From JBCDIQ01 sp039024295 (lineage in GTDB: Bacteria > Bacteroidota > Bacteroidia > J057): 17,215 bases of DNA. Within the stretch, counting starts at the first letter, position 1. Each line of letters starts with the position of its first letter. Positions 1 to 9,200 of this stretch are shown here, in pieces. A program made the translations under genes and the position numbers. The notes beneath the pieces are model-generated. The model was not told where the DNA came from, ran no database searches, and was given only the letters and a program-made list of their open reading frames with translations. The stretch spans positions 1-17,215 of the forward strand of contig JBCDIQ010000081.1 of NCBI GenBank assembly GCA_039024295.1, read 5' to 3'.

Positions 1-927
1 GTCAATTTCATGTAAGCGAGTATCTGTAGGAAGGGTTCTCTGCTGTACAATTTTACCCTGCATATCACTTATCTGGTAGCTAACCAATTGGTAATCATGC
101 GTTTCAATGAAAAACAGACCACTGCTGGGATTCGGATACACGTTAATAGATGCCTCTGTGACCTCTTCTACACTAGTCGGCCGACCAATGACCTGAAACT
201 GCCGACAAGTGGTGCCGCTGTTGACTTTTTCTTCTGTTTGTACGCTAATACAGAAGTCGTATATCCCTGGGGCAAGTGAGTCTACGCCCACCTCGAAATT
301 GGTTTCGAGTTTATACTGACTTGGCATGATGGGAACCATCCCTGTGATAAAATTAGTATCTCTACGACCGATCACGTACTCAATAAGGCTAAGCCGATCC
401 GACTTGGTGGAGTCCCGTTTGTAAAATTTTTTCTGCCAGGTGGGCGACCAAGTGCCATTTTCATATTGTCCTCGAAAAGAAATCCAATGAAATCCTGGTG
501 GAAGCATGTCTGTATTGAGACTGTCCTCCCAAATAAGGATATCAGTTAATAAGCTGGCACCAGCAGGAGTAGCTTTTCCAAATCCGGGGTCTTGGCCATC
601 AAAGTAGTACTCTAAGAAATCAATTTTTCCTTCCGCAAGGAAACTGGCGCTATCTTGCTTTACCAGGAACTTCTTTCTAAGGACAGTGGACCAGGTTGAA
701 TCAGTCCGGACCCGCACATTGAGGTAGTGGAACCCGGGTGAAAGTCCAGCTGTAGGAACTTCAAAATCCATCACCAAGGAATTTGAAGGATTGGCAACTG
801 CAATTACAGTAGCTTGCCCAAAGCCTGGATCCTGGCTATCAAAATAGTATTCTCCTTGAACAATGGCAGGAAACTGAGCCCACACAATCGAGTGTAGGAG
901 CATAAAAAATAGGATCGATTTTTTCAT
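1..927 (-). CDS. Secreted T9SS cargo protein with tandem EYYFD-type repeats (3' end outside window)
   Basis: The reading frame is open from ATG at 927 to the left edge (309 codons, no stop), so the C-terminus is missing. Residues 1-18 form a signal peptide ending WAQ. Two clear repeats follow, each opening with EYYFD(S/G)QDPGFG(Q/K)AT (residues 26-40 and 106-120) and continuing to a PGFH motif and a WS(T/P) segment. A more diverged third unit begins IEYVIGRRDTNF. From about residue 260 the protein has the signature of a T9SS type A sorting domain (VYPNPSSGLFF at 263-273, then ISDMQGKIV). By family knowledge it should cross the outer membrane through T9SS and be surface-attached or released. 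It lies 67 bases downstream of the beta-helix gene on the same strand, so the two are probably co-transcribed. Repeat function is unknown to me. Confidence 0.88.
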   Translation of the reverse strand, partial: MKKSILFFMLLHSIVWAQFPAIVQGEYYFDSQDPGFGQATVIAVANPSNSLVMDFEVPTAGLSPGFHYLNVRVRTDSTWSTVLRKKFLVKQDSASFLAEGKIDFLEYYFDGQDPGFGKATPAGASLLTDILIWEDSLNTDMLPPGFHWISFRGQYENGTWSPTWQKKFYKRDSTKSDRLSLIEYVIGRRDTNFITGMVPIMPSQYKLETNFEVGVDSLAPGIYDFCISVQTEEKVNSGTTCRQFQVIGRPTSVEEVTEASINVYPNPSSGLFFIETHDYQLVSYQISDMQGKIVQQRTLPTDTRLHEID

Positions 928-994
928 GATTATCTGCGGTTAAAGAAATCGGGAAAGTACAATACCTCTGCTGCTTTTGGGATAGCAGAAATTG

Positions 995-2056
995 TTAATC
1001 GCCTGAGACAGCCCTAAGTTGTACTTTTAGCTTATCACCTGGATTGATCACAGGATTTACGCTTAAGAACCAGATGTTAGGGGCAGCACCGACTCCGTAT
1101 TGGATATAGCTGGTTAGGCCACCGTAAGGTCCAATATCTTCCCCCCTGTACCCGGCATTTGTAGCCATAGAATTGCTTCTAAGTATATATTGTCCATCCG
1201 TCCCGTTCTGGGCGGGGTTAAGCACGAATATATTTGCAGGATTGACATTGCGAATGTTGCCATTTCCTGCAGAAAGCCCCGGCCCCTCGCTGATATTATG
1301 GGTAACTGAGTCTGCAGTGAAATTGTAGTTGGGATTATTGCCCAGGAAAATGTTATTGCGAACGACTCCCTGTAAATTGGTAATGGTTACTTGAGGAGCA
1401 ATAAAAAGATTGTTATGAACATCTGCCACAGAAAATTGTGGAACAAATATGGCTGCTTCGAAGATATTATTCGAAATGGTCATGTCCTGGAACGGACTAG
1501 TAGTAGATACCGAAGAGTAGATATGGGATCTGGTCTGACTTATCCCAAAAAAGTAGTTTTGGGTAATGATCACACGTCTGACCTGATCTGCTGGCTGGGG
1601 GTTCCAACGGACAAGGACCTCACGAAGGGTATTTTTGCGGATGATGACATCACTAACATATACCTGTATGTCTTGTCCAATGGTATAGGTAAATGAAAGT
1701 CCTTGAATAATGGAGCCTGCCGCCCCTGAGTTGGCATTTCCTCCACTGGCAGGCCTAAGCGAAATGCCTCGAATGACTGCAGGAAAGGTGTTTGTAGCAG
1801 GATTTTCACTCTGGAAGTAACCAGGGCCTGAAATAACCAGACGTTTGGTGATTGTCAGAAAGCCCGTGTAGGGATTTATGCTGCCATCAATGATTAGGGT
1901 ATCTCCATCAAAGGCATCATCATGCGCATCCTTTGGGTCGTCATAAATGCCATTTGTGCCACCAGGAGTACCTGTTGAATTATTTACATGAAAAATGGTG
2001 GCTTGTGCGTTTAGGGTAAGTAACACCATACATGCGAGGTAAATAAACGACTTCAT
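995..2056 (-). CDS. Secreted right-handed beta-helix (pectate-lyase-like fold) protein
   Basis: 353 residues. Residues 1-19 are a signal peptide (MKSFIYLACMVLLTLNAQA). The body is rich in the short beta-strand and Asn turns typical of right-handed parallel beta-helices: DTLIIDGSI, VISGPGYF, SIIQGLSF, DVIIRKNTL, RVIITQNYF, DMTISNNIF, ADVHNNLF and VVRNNIFLG. Each rung is about 22-25 residues. There is a late GEDIGPYGG motif and a strand-rich tail (WFLSVNPVINPGDKLKVQLRA). No T9SS sorting domain is visible, so it may stay in the periplasm or be carried by another route. No catalytic residues of a polysaccharide lyase can be identified, so a binding or adhesive role is as likely as enzymatic activity. 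It precedes the T9SS cargo gene by 67 bases on the same strand. Confidence 0.82.
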   Translation of the reverse strand: MKSFIYLACMVLLTLNAQATIFHVNNSTGTPGGTNGIYDDPKDAHDDAFDGDTLIIDGSINPYTGFLTITKRLVISGPGYFQSENPATNTFPAVIRGISLRPASGGNANSGAAGSIIQGLSFTYTIGQDIQVYVSDVIIRKNTLREVLVRWNPQPADQVRRVIITQNYFFGISQTRSHIYSSVSTTSPFQDMTISNNIFEAAIFVPQFSVADVHNNLFIAPQVTITNLQGVVRNNIFLGNNPNYNFTADSVTHNISEGPGLSAGNGNIRNVNPANIFVLNPAQNGTDGQYILRSNSMATNAGYRGEDIGPYGGLTSYIQYGVGAAPNIWFLSVNPVINPGDKLKVQLRAVSGD

Positions 2057-2237
2057 GTTAAAATGCAGTTAGGGGTTAATGATTGTTTTATGCCCCAAAC
2101 AATCGGTATTTCCCCCCACCTCTATGGACAGATTGGAGTTGACGGTTCTTTCCTTGGAATTGAGAGATTTACTTTGGAGAGATGGATTCACACCTCCTTT
2201 TAAAGCAGGAGAATAGTAATGATGAAGTGGCGAAAGG

Positions 2238-2804
2238 CTACTTCCCTCTTAAAAAACTCGCCAACTCCCCAAAACCGTCTTTGGCAGCATCAGTAACCCA
2301 TTTGCTGCCAAATTTCCGCCAGACCAGGGCCTCCACAAATGTTGCCTTGCGCTTATTACCTAAGTTTTGACCAAAAATAGCCACATCGGGATCTCCCGAT
2401 GCCTGCATATGGTCAAAGACGGAAATCAAATGATCGTCAGATTCCATTTTTTGGAGCCACCGCGATTTATCCGCTGCGGTATCCAGATCAGGGTGTAGGT
2501 AAGCCCCCAATTTGATCAGGGCATCTCCTGCCTGCGCCTCTACAAATATTTCGTCCCAGTCAACCTCCAGGTCTGGGTGTTCATCGTGGATTACCTTCAG
2601 CACGGCTGTGGAGGCGGCGATTTCTGCTTCAGTTTTTCTCCCTCCCTCACCAGTGGCTTGCACCACCCTGCCATCTGCAAAGTTCACCTCAACCCTGGAA
2701 GTAAATGCTCCTGAACCATCATTCCGGGTGTGATAGGTTACCCGGGACTCCCAATAGCCCAGGTCACGCAAGAATTCATGGAGGCGGTTTTTGTCGTTAT
2801 ACAT
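2238..2804 (-). CDS. Small protein with N-terminal double-stranded-RNA-binding-like domain
   Basis: 188 residues with no signal peptide, so probably cytoplasmic. Residues about 5-72 fit the dsRBD pattern: an N-terminal helix (NRLHEFLRDLGY), three strands (SRVTYHTR, FTSRVEVNF, GRVVQATGEG) and a C-terminal helix (GGRKTEAEIAASTAVLKVI) resembling the family's GxGxSKKxAexxAAxxAL. The second half (about 90-188) is helical with HPDLDTAADKSRWLQ and FGQNLGNKRKATFVEALVWRKFG. I cannot assign it; a remote RNase III-like helical domain is possible, but no RNase III catalytic signature is visible. It lies 58 bases downstream of the PorE-like gene on the same strand, so co-transcription is plausible without an obvious functional link. 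The dsRBD call rests on pattern recognition only. Confidence 0.72.
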   Translation of the reverse strand: MYNDKNRLHEFLRDLGYWESRVTYHTRNDGSGAFTSRVEVNFADGRVVQATGEGGRKTEAEIAASTAVLKVIHDEHPDLEVDWDEIFVEAQAGDALIKLGAYLHPDLDTAADKSRWLQKMESDDHLISVFDHMQASGDPDVAIFGQNLGNKRKATFVEALVWRKFGSKWVTDAAKDGFGELASFLRGK

Positions 2805-2807
2805 AAA

Positions 2808-2839
2808 CAGTTTTCAGGAGTCAGTTTTCGGTTTACAGT
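2808..2839. repeat. Short direct repeats between the PorE-like and dsRBD-like genes
   Basis: CAGTTTTC occurs at 2808-2815 and 2822-2829 with a 14-base period. A related CGGTTTACAG follows at 2829-2838. They occupy most of the 58-base spacer just upstream of the dsRBD-like start codon. They could be a simple repeat or a protein-binding site; nothing decides between these. Confidence 0.4.
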
Positions 2840-2862
2840 ATTAGGTTTGGAAACAGGTCATA

Positions 2863-4824
2863 TTATATCCCAATCACCCGAAATTCCGTACGGCGGTTTT
2901 GGGCACGGCCTTCATCGGTTTCATTGGTGGAGATAGGTTGGGTTTCTCCAAAGCCTTTGGCCTCAATTCTCTCTGGAGAAATGCCTTTGTCTACCAGATA
3001 AGCCCTAACGGACTCTGCCCGGTCTTGGCTAAGTTGGAGATTGTCAGCATCTGAGCCTACATCATCGGTGTGGCCCTGGATTTCGATCTGCATGCGACGG
3101 TTTCGTTTGAGGTAGCTCAGCAGTACATTTAGTTCAGGTTCGGAGGTGGGTTGGAGTTCATAGCTGCCCGTTTCAAAGAAGATATTGCGCAGTACAACCT
3201 GTTTGCCAGGCTGAAGGGGCACCAGATCCAAGGTGAGGTCATAGTAGGTTTCTCCGGATTCGGTTTGAAGGAAAAAGTTCTTGCTGGCAAAGAGGTATTT
3301 GGGCCGCTCTACGATGGCGGCGTAGGAGCGATTCATCGGGAGGCTCATGAGGAACCTGCCGGAAACCGCGTCAGAAAAAATGGTTCGTACCGTATCGCCA
3401 GTGGCCACATCCAGCAGCCGAATCCTGGCTTTCAACGGCTTTTGTGTCAGGCTGTCGCGCACCAAGCCGCGTACAAAAGTAGCCGTTTGGGGGCGAATGG
3501 CTTCCGGCAAGGGGAAGGTGTACAGGTCGCTACGTCCCACGCCACCCTCTCGGGTAGAATTGAGGTACCCCCGGTTTCCTTGCGTATTGACAAACAAATA
3601 GCCTTCATCGGCGGGACTGTTGAGGGGCCAGCCCAGGTTTTTGGGGAAACCCCAGTTTCCAGTTTCCCGACGGCGGGAAAGGAAAATATCGGCATTGCCG
3701 AAGCCCAAGTGATAGTCGGAAACGAAGTACAACGTCTGTCCATCTGCATGAAGAAAGGGGAGTTCGTCGTTGCCTTCGGTATTCACAGGTTCACCGAGGT
3801 TCTGAGCAGGGCCCCACCCTTTAGCGGTTCGTTCACAATACCAGAGGTCACGCCCCCCTTTACCTCCGGGACGATTTGAGGCGAAGTACAGCCTTTTTCC
3901 ATCATGTGATAAACTGGGGTGCGAATCCCAAGAACGGGAATTCACATTGGGCCCTAAATTCTGAGGTTGGCTCCAGCCGGTTCCGTTGAAATTAGATTCA
4001 TATAAATCGCAACTGCCATACCCATCTTCGCGGTTACAGCCTGAAAACAGAAGATAGGTGCCGTCCTGGCCCAAGTAAGGCACACCTTCGTTTAAGGGGG
4101 TGTTGATAGGAGAACCCAGGTTAATTGCAGGCTTCCAATTGCCTTCCAAATCCTGGATGCAGAAATAAAAGTCTTCGGGAAACGAATTTAGCCGGCGACT
4201 GAACCCGCCGGTACTGCCTTCCCGTCGGGAGGTAAACAGCAGCATTTGGCCATCCGCTGTCAGACAGGGGGTGTAATCATCCTCAGGGGAATTTACCTGT
4301 GGGCCCATATTTTCCGGCTCAAATGGAACTGGATTTTTAACGGCTTCTGCCGCAAAAGCGGCTTTCCTCAGGTTGAGTTGTACGGTCTTGACATAACTGG
4401 GACCGCCTCGACCTTCTTCTAAATACGCCTTGAACCAGGGGATCGATTCCTCATATTTGCCATTGAAAAAGTAGCATTGCCCCAGGTAAAACCCAATGCC
4501 CCCAAATTCTCCGGGGGCCAGTTCTTCCACCTTTTCCAGGTGCGGTAACCCCTCAGCAAATTCCTGGCGAACTGTGTGAACCACGCCTAGGCGAAAATGG
4601 GCGTAGCTAAAGTTGGGTTCCAATTCTAACGCTTCGTAGTACGCCTCTTTTGCTTTTTCCCAGTCCCGCCATTGCTCTTGCTGGCGGCCCTCCAGGTATA
4701 AATTGAAGGCTTTCTTTGATTTTATGCCCAGGTCTTTGGGCTTGGTGGGCTGTGCAAATTGCGCTTGAATGCCCGTTGTGCCGCCCAAAAGGGCCATTAA
4801 ACAGAAGAAGATCGCTTTTTTCAT
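2863..4824 (-). CDS. PorE-like OmpA-family protein (TPR, PD40 propeller, regulatory-like domain, OmpA)
   Basis: 653 residues. A signal peptide covers 1-22 (ending IQAQ). TPR-type helices at about 36-160 include AYYEALELEPNFSYAHFRLG. PD40/WD40-like propeller blades at about 175-440 are marked by repeated DGxxLxFxS(N/D)R motifs (DGQMLLFTSR, DGKRLYFASNRPGG, DGQTLYFVSD) and INLGxxxNT/NLGxxVN spacers. A carboxypeptidase-regulatory-like beta-sandwich lies at about 451-535. The OmpA C-terminal domain at 544-653 has the peptidoglycan-binding pattern GHTDDVG (584-590), LSQDRAESV and QNRRTEF. This domain order is that of PorE (PG1058) of the T9SS, and many Bacteroidota carry several paralogues, so it may be PorE itself or a relative. 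No lipobox cysteine is seen, unlike a lipoprotein. It probably links peptidoglycan to an outer-membrane complex. It is divergent from the gene at 4921 across 96 bases. Confidence 0.9.
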   Translation of the reverse strand: MKKAIFFCLMALLGGTTGIQAQFAQPTKPKDLGIKSKKAFNLYLEGRQQEQWRDWEKAKEAYYEALELEPNFSYAHFRLGVVHTVRQEFAEGLPHLEKVEELAPGEFGGIGFYLGQCYFFNGKYEESIPWFKAYLEEGRGGPSYVKTVQLNLRKAAFAAEAVKNPVPFEPENMGPQVNSPEDDYTPCLTADGQMLLFTSRREGSTGGFSRRLNSFPEDFYFCIQDLEGNWKPAINLGSPINTPLNEGVPYLGQDGTYLLFSGCNREDGYGSCDLYESNFNGTGWSQPQNLGPNVNSRSWDSHPSLSHDGKRLYFASNRPGGKGGRDLWYCERTAKGWGPAQNLGEPVNTEGNDELPFLHADGQTLYFVSDYHLGFGNADIFLSRRRETGNWGFPKNLGWPLNSPADEGYLFVNTQGNRGYLNSTREGGVGRSDLYTFPLPEAIRPQTATFVRGLVRDSLTQKPLKARIRLLDVATGDTVRTIFSDAVSGRFLMSLPMNRSYAAIVERPKYLFASKNFFLQTESGETYYDLTLDLVPLQPGKQVVLRNIFFETGSYELQPTSEPELNVLLSYLKRNRRMQIEIQGHTDDVGSDADNLQLSQDRAESVRAYLVDKGISPERIEAKGFGETQPISTNETDEGRAQNRRTEFRVIGI

Positions 4825-4891
4825 AGAGAATAATAACGTTCGGACGAATATTTTCCTGTCAGAAACACCAATAAACGTGAAAACTGGTTAA

Positions 4892-4914
4892 TTTGGGCAT
4901 TAGAGAAACCCAAA
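4892..4914. promoter_or_regulatory. Inverted repeat in the divergent intergenic region
   Basis: TTTGGG (4892-4897) and CCCAAA (4909-4914) form a 6-bp dyad with an 11-base spacer, ending 6 bases before the ATG at 4921. It sits between two divergent envelope genes, so it could be an operator or a weak 5' hairpin. I found no convincing Bacteroidota -33/-7 pair in this spacer. Evidence is limited to the symmetry. Confidence 0.3.
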
Positions 4915-4920
4915 ATTGAT

Positions 4921-6126
4921 ATGTTAGCAGCCATTCGCACCTGTTTATATTCGATTATACTAGTTGCCGCCAGCGGTTTATACACCTTAAATGCCCAGGA
5001 AGTTGCGGCAGAGGCCACCCCTTCAACTGATACCACCTCTTATTCTTGTGAACTGGCAGAGGCCCGGATTTATTATTATTTCATGGCCTACACGGAAAAT
5101 TCCTACCTCAACCCCGAATACCTTGAGAAGCTGTACTATGCCTGCTCCCGGCCAAGTATCAAGACCAGCATGGCCTACTACTACTTTCGGTGTGTGATGA
5201 CGCTAAACCTGAGTGACCGGCGGAGCCTGTACCGCCGTCCACCAAGGACATTTAACTACTTCTACCAACAATTTGCCAGCTATGCCCCTTATCTGGCAGA
5301 CTTGGAACAGACAGATCCGGAATTTGCAAATGTCCTACTAAAGCGTGCCACTGAGCTGGAAGAAGCCGTAGAACTAGCCACGCAAGCCCCTTCTTCTGAC
5401 TGGATATTGAATGTATTCAATCCCCTTCCCGACCCGAATGAACCTGTGGAAGACTCCTTGGGGCAAGAACCAGATAACCCGCTTCCACCATCGCCTGCCC
5501 CAACCACCAGTAAACTGGGCAATTTTACCCATATGCCTTTTCCCCCTATCGCAGCCTCCACTTCAGACAGCATTCCCCAGCGATTTTTCAAAGAAAGTAA
5601 AGACCTGGGCGCAGTGGCCGAAAAGCTACGGAGTGGATTACTTCGCCAAGGCTATACCAGCTTGAAATATTACAGTGTTCCAGGAGGATTTGCGTTGGTT
5701 ACCGGTTTGGAAAAATTGGACAAGGAAGGTGGAAGTCTGCCACCCACTGAACGGTTCTCCGTTAGCAGCATACCCGATGAAGTATTTTCCCTTCGGCCGT
5801 ATGAGGTCTCCATGGTATTTGCCCAGCCGGGGAACTACCGCCTGATGACCTTTGTGCTGGCTCCCCGAACCTTCTTTGATGTGAGAACGAATTACGATCC
5901 AATGCATTGGCAGGTGCAAGCCTGGCAGCAGACGCCCCTGGGAGAATTGCCTTCTGTGGTTTCTAGCCAGCGGTTTACCAGCAACTATGAACTGCGGGTG
6001 ATGGTGTACCAGTACAAAAAATCGGGAGACGAGGCACCACTGCTATTGCCTACGGGTAATCCTTCGGTTTTACCGGCTCGGGTGCAGTTAGAAAGGGCTG
6101 GCGTATGGCGGGCGGTTCAGCAGTGA
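4921..6126 (+). CDS. Secreted protein of unknown function
   Basis: 401 residues, no family recognised. Residues 1-26 form a signal peptide (ending LNAQ). The next ~120 residues are helical and rich in Tyr and Phe (ARIYYYFMAYTENSYL, TSMAYYYFRCVM, FNYFYQQFASYAPYL). A low-complexity Pro/Glu/Asp linker follows (about 167-195, with PLPDPNEP and NPLPPSPAP). The C-terminal half looks like a compact alpha/beta domain with LRQGYTSLKYYSVPGGFALVTGLEKL, then strands such as GNYRLMTFVLAP and YELRVMVYQYKK. There is no T9SS sorting signal or membrane anchor after the signal peptide, so it is probably periplasmic. It is divergent from the PorE-like gene, which suggests an envelope role, but this is only context. 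The start is chosen because it gives an intact signal peptide. Confidence 0.75.
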   Translation: MLAAIRTCLYSIILVAASGLYTLNAQEVAAEATPSTDTTSYSCELAEARIYYYFMAYTENSYLNPEYLEKLYYACSRPSIKTSMAYYYFRCVMTLNLSDRRSLYRRPPRTFNYFYQQFASYAPYLADLEQTDPEFANVLLKRATELEEAVELATQAPSSDWILNVFNPLPDPNEPVEDSLGQEPDNPLPPSPAPTTSKLGNFTHMPFPPIAASTSDSIPQRFFKESKDLGAVAEKLRSGLLRQGYTSLKYYSVPGGFALVTGLEKLDKEGGSLPPTERFSVSSIPDEVFSLRPYEVSMVFAQPGNYRLMTFVLAPRTFFDVRTNYDPMHWQVQAWQQTPLGELPSVVSSQRFTSNYELRVMVYQYKKSGDEAPLLLPTGNPSVLPARVQLERAGVWRAVQQ

Positions 6127-6250
6127 TATTATGGTGAAACTTACTATGGATTTTACCCCAATTTTTGAGTATTTACATACAGAAAACCAGGCATCTTCGT
6201 TTCTTTTTTGAAGCTCTAGTTGAATCCACTTCTCTCATCCTCCACACCAA

Positions 6251-9200
6251 ATGATCAAGCGGAGCAACCTAAGAACCTTATTTAAAATTTCAGGGGTCAT
6301 CCTGCTCATTCTGGCTGTACTTACCGCTGTGGTATTTACCATCATTTATTCTAACAAAGATGATCTGCTCCAGGAAGCACTGACAGAGGTCAACCAAGAC
6401 TTTGAGGGCAGGATTCTGATTGACAATGCGCGCTTCACTCCCTTTATCAATTTTCCGTATGTATCCATCGACCTGGAAAAGGTAGAGATACATGAGACTA
6501 AATCGGTCGATAGTGACACGGTGTTGTTTGTGAATGACGTCTATGTGGGGTTCGACTTCTTCGCGATCATGAAGGGGAACTTTATCGTCAAAAAAATCAA
6601 ACTGAAAGATGGCTTTCTGAACCTGGTGCAACACGAAGACGGTACCCTGAACATCCTGAAGGCCCTGTCAGGGGATAGTACCCAAGTGGATACTGCTGCG
6701 CAAGAGACCGAAAGTTTTGACATCAAACTCAAGAAAATTGAGCTGGTCGATATTGATTTGCTGAAGCTCAATGAGTCGACAGGAATTTTGGTGGAGGCCT
6801 ATATTGAAAAGGCAAAGTCCAGCTTTAGTACGACAGATGAAGCCATTGAAGCCTCCCTGAAAAGTCAATTCTTGTTCAATTTGGTCCTTGAAGGGGACAC
6901 TTCCTTTCTACATGACAAACACGTCTCCCTGGAAACGGGATTTAAATACAACACAAAAGAAAATCTGCTTCAGCTGGAACCCTCGGAATTGCTGATTGAG
7001 AAGGCACAATTCCTCATGGAGGGCAACATTGATGTGGACGATGACCTGAACCTGGACCTCTCCTTCAGTGGGCAAAAGCCCAACTTTGACCTGTTTCTGG
7101 CATTTGCACCGGAAGAATTGGCACCCCTGTTAAGCCGGTATGATAACGGAGGGAAAGTCTTTTTTGACGCCACGGTGAAAGGCCCTTCCGTCAACGGAAA
7201 GAATCCGCACATCGACGTAGTCTTTGGGTGTGAGGAAGCGTTTGTTGAAAATAAGACGGTCAAAAAGGAGCTGAATGACCTCTATTTTAAAGGACATTTC
7301 ACCAACGGGGAAAAGAATGACCCCACCACGATGGAATTGAGCATCATGGATTTTGCGGCACGGCCTGAAACGGGAGATTTTAAAGGAAACGTGGTGGTAA
7401 AAAACTTTGAGGAACCGGACATCAACATGCAGTTGGACTCAGAGTTCAACCTGGACTTCTTGGCCAAGTTCTTCAACCTGAATGACCTGAAAGATGTAAG
7501 CGGGAAGGTGTCCCTAAAAATGAATTTCCATGACATCATTGACCTGGACAATCCCACTAAGGCCATTTCAAAGCTCAATGAAAGCTACTTCTCCGAACTC
7601 AAAGTAATAGACCTAAATTTTACCAGCACCAGCTTTCACCTGCCGTTCAAAGACGTAAATATCGAGGCTTCCATGGACGGTCATCGGGCCAACATCCAGC
7701 GATTCGTTGGAAAGGTGGGTAATTCAGACATTGACTTGACGGCAAGCATCTCCGACCTGCCTGCCATCATTCACCATACCAGTATTCCGGTAGATGTGAA
7801 CCTGAATATTAAGTCTGCTTTGCTTGACATTAAAGAACTTACCCGTACCGAAAAAGACTCAACCGGATTTGATGAGCAGATCAAAAACCTCGCGTTGGAC
7901 ATGAGGTTCAACAGTTCTGCCAAAGCATTTACCGAGTCCCCCAACCTGCCCATTGGTGAATTTTTTATAAATAAACTGACTGCAGACCTGACCCATTACC
8001 CACATACTCTGCATGACTTCAAGGCTGATGTCCTGATTGATTCTGCTGACTTCCGGGTGATTGACTTCACAGGTATGTTGGACAAGAGTGATTTCCACTT
8101 CAATGGAAAGCTCTACAACTACGACCTCTGGTTCGAATATGTCCCCATCGGTGCAACGAGGGTAGACTTTGACCTGACCTCGGATTTTCTGCAATTGCAG
8201 GATGTGTTTTCTTACGGGGGCGAAAATTATGTACCGGAGGATTACCGAAACGAGGAATTCAGCAACCTGAAAATCCATGGCATCTCGAAGATCAATTTCA
8301 AAGGAAAGCTGACCGATCTGTTCGTTGATTTTGACAAGGTGGAGGCCTACATGAAGGTTCATGACATGCGGTTTGAGCGGTTCAGTGGAAAATTTTACAT
8401 GGACAGCACGCGCATAAGGGTTCAGGATTTTGGCGGAAAGCTGGGAAATTCCGAGTTCACCTCAGATGTGCTTTTTTATCGAAAAAGGAAGACGGATCAT
8501 CGCCAGAATTCATTTAGCCTGAAAAGTCCCCACCTGGATTTCGATCAATTGTTCTCCTACATACCGCCTGAGGAAAATCCAGAAGCAGCCGCCAAGGACC
8601 ATGATTCAGCCTTCAATATTTTTGAGGTGCCCTTCTCCAACATGAAGTTCGACATTGCGATCGATCACATGAACTACCATCGCTATTTGCTGGATGATTT
8701 TGTCATGGCAGGAAGGATGCAGAAGGATCATTATGTCTACCTTGACAAGATGGGGTTCAAAACAGCAGGTGGGCGGATGGACATGGATGGCTATTTCAAT
8801 GGGTCAGATCCCACGAGTATCTACTTCAGCCCAAATATTACGGTGCAAAATATGGACCTGGATAAGCTGCTGTTCAAATTTGACAATTTTGGGCAGGACC
8901 AATTGGTCTCGGACAACCTGCACGGTAAGCTGAGTGGGAAGATTAATGGTAAAATCAAAATGCATACCGATCTGGTTCCCATCATTGAGGATTCGAAGCT
9001 GACCATGGATATAAGTGTGATCGATGGTAGTTTAAAAGACTTTGAAGTGTTCAAGGCTCTTTCTTCTTATTTCACAGACAAAAACCTGAGTCTGGTCCGG
9101 TTCGACACCTTGCAGAATACCCTGACCCTGGAAAACGGAAATCTGGTTATTCCAGCCATGACCCTGAATACTTCGCTGGGCTATTTTGAGATTTCCGGCA

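Noticed and set aside
3151..3879. 242-codon plus-strand open frame inside the PorE-like gene
   Set aside because: It is the antisense shadow of a gene with clear domains; its translation has no protein-family character.
7859..8362. 167-codon minus-strand open frame inside the AsmA-family gene
   Set aside because: Antisense to a well-supported coding frame with no sign of a real product.
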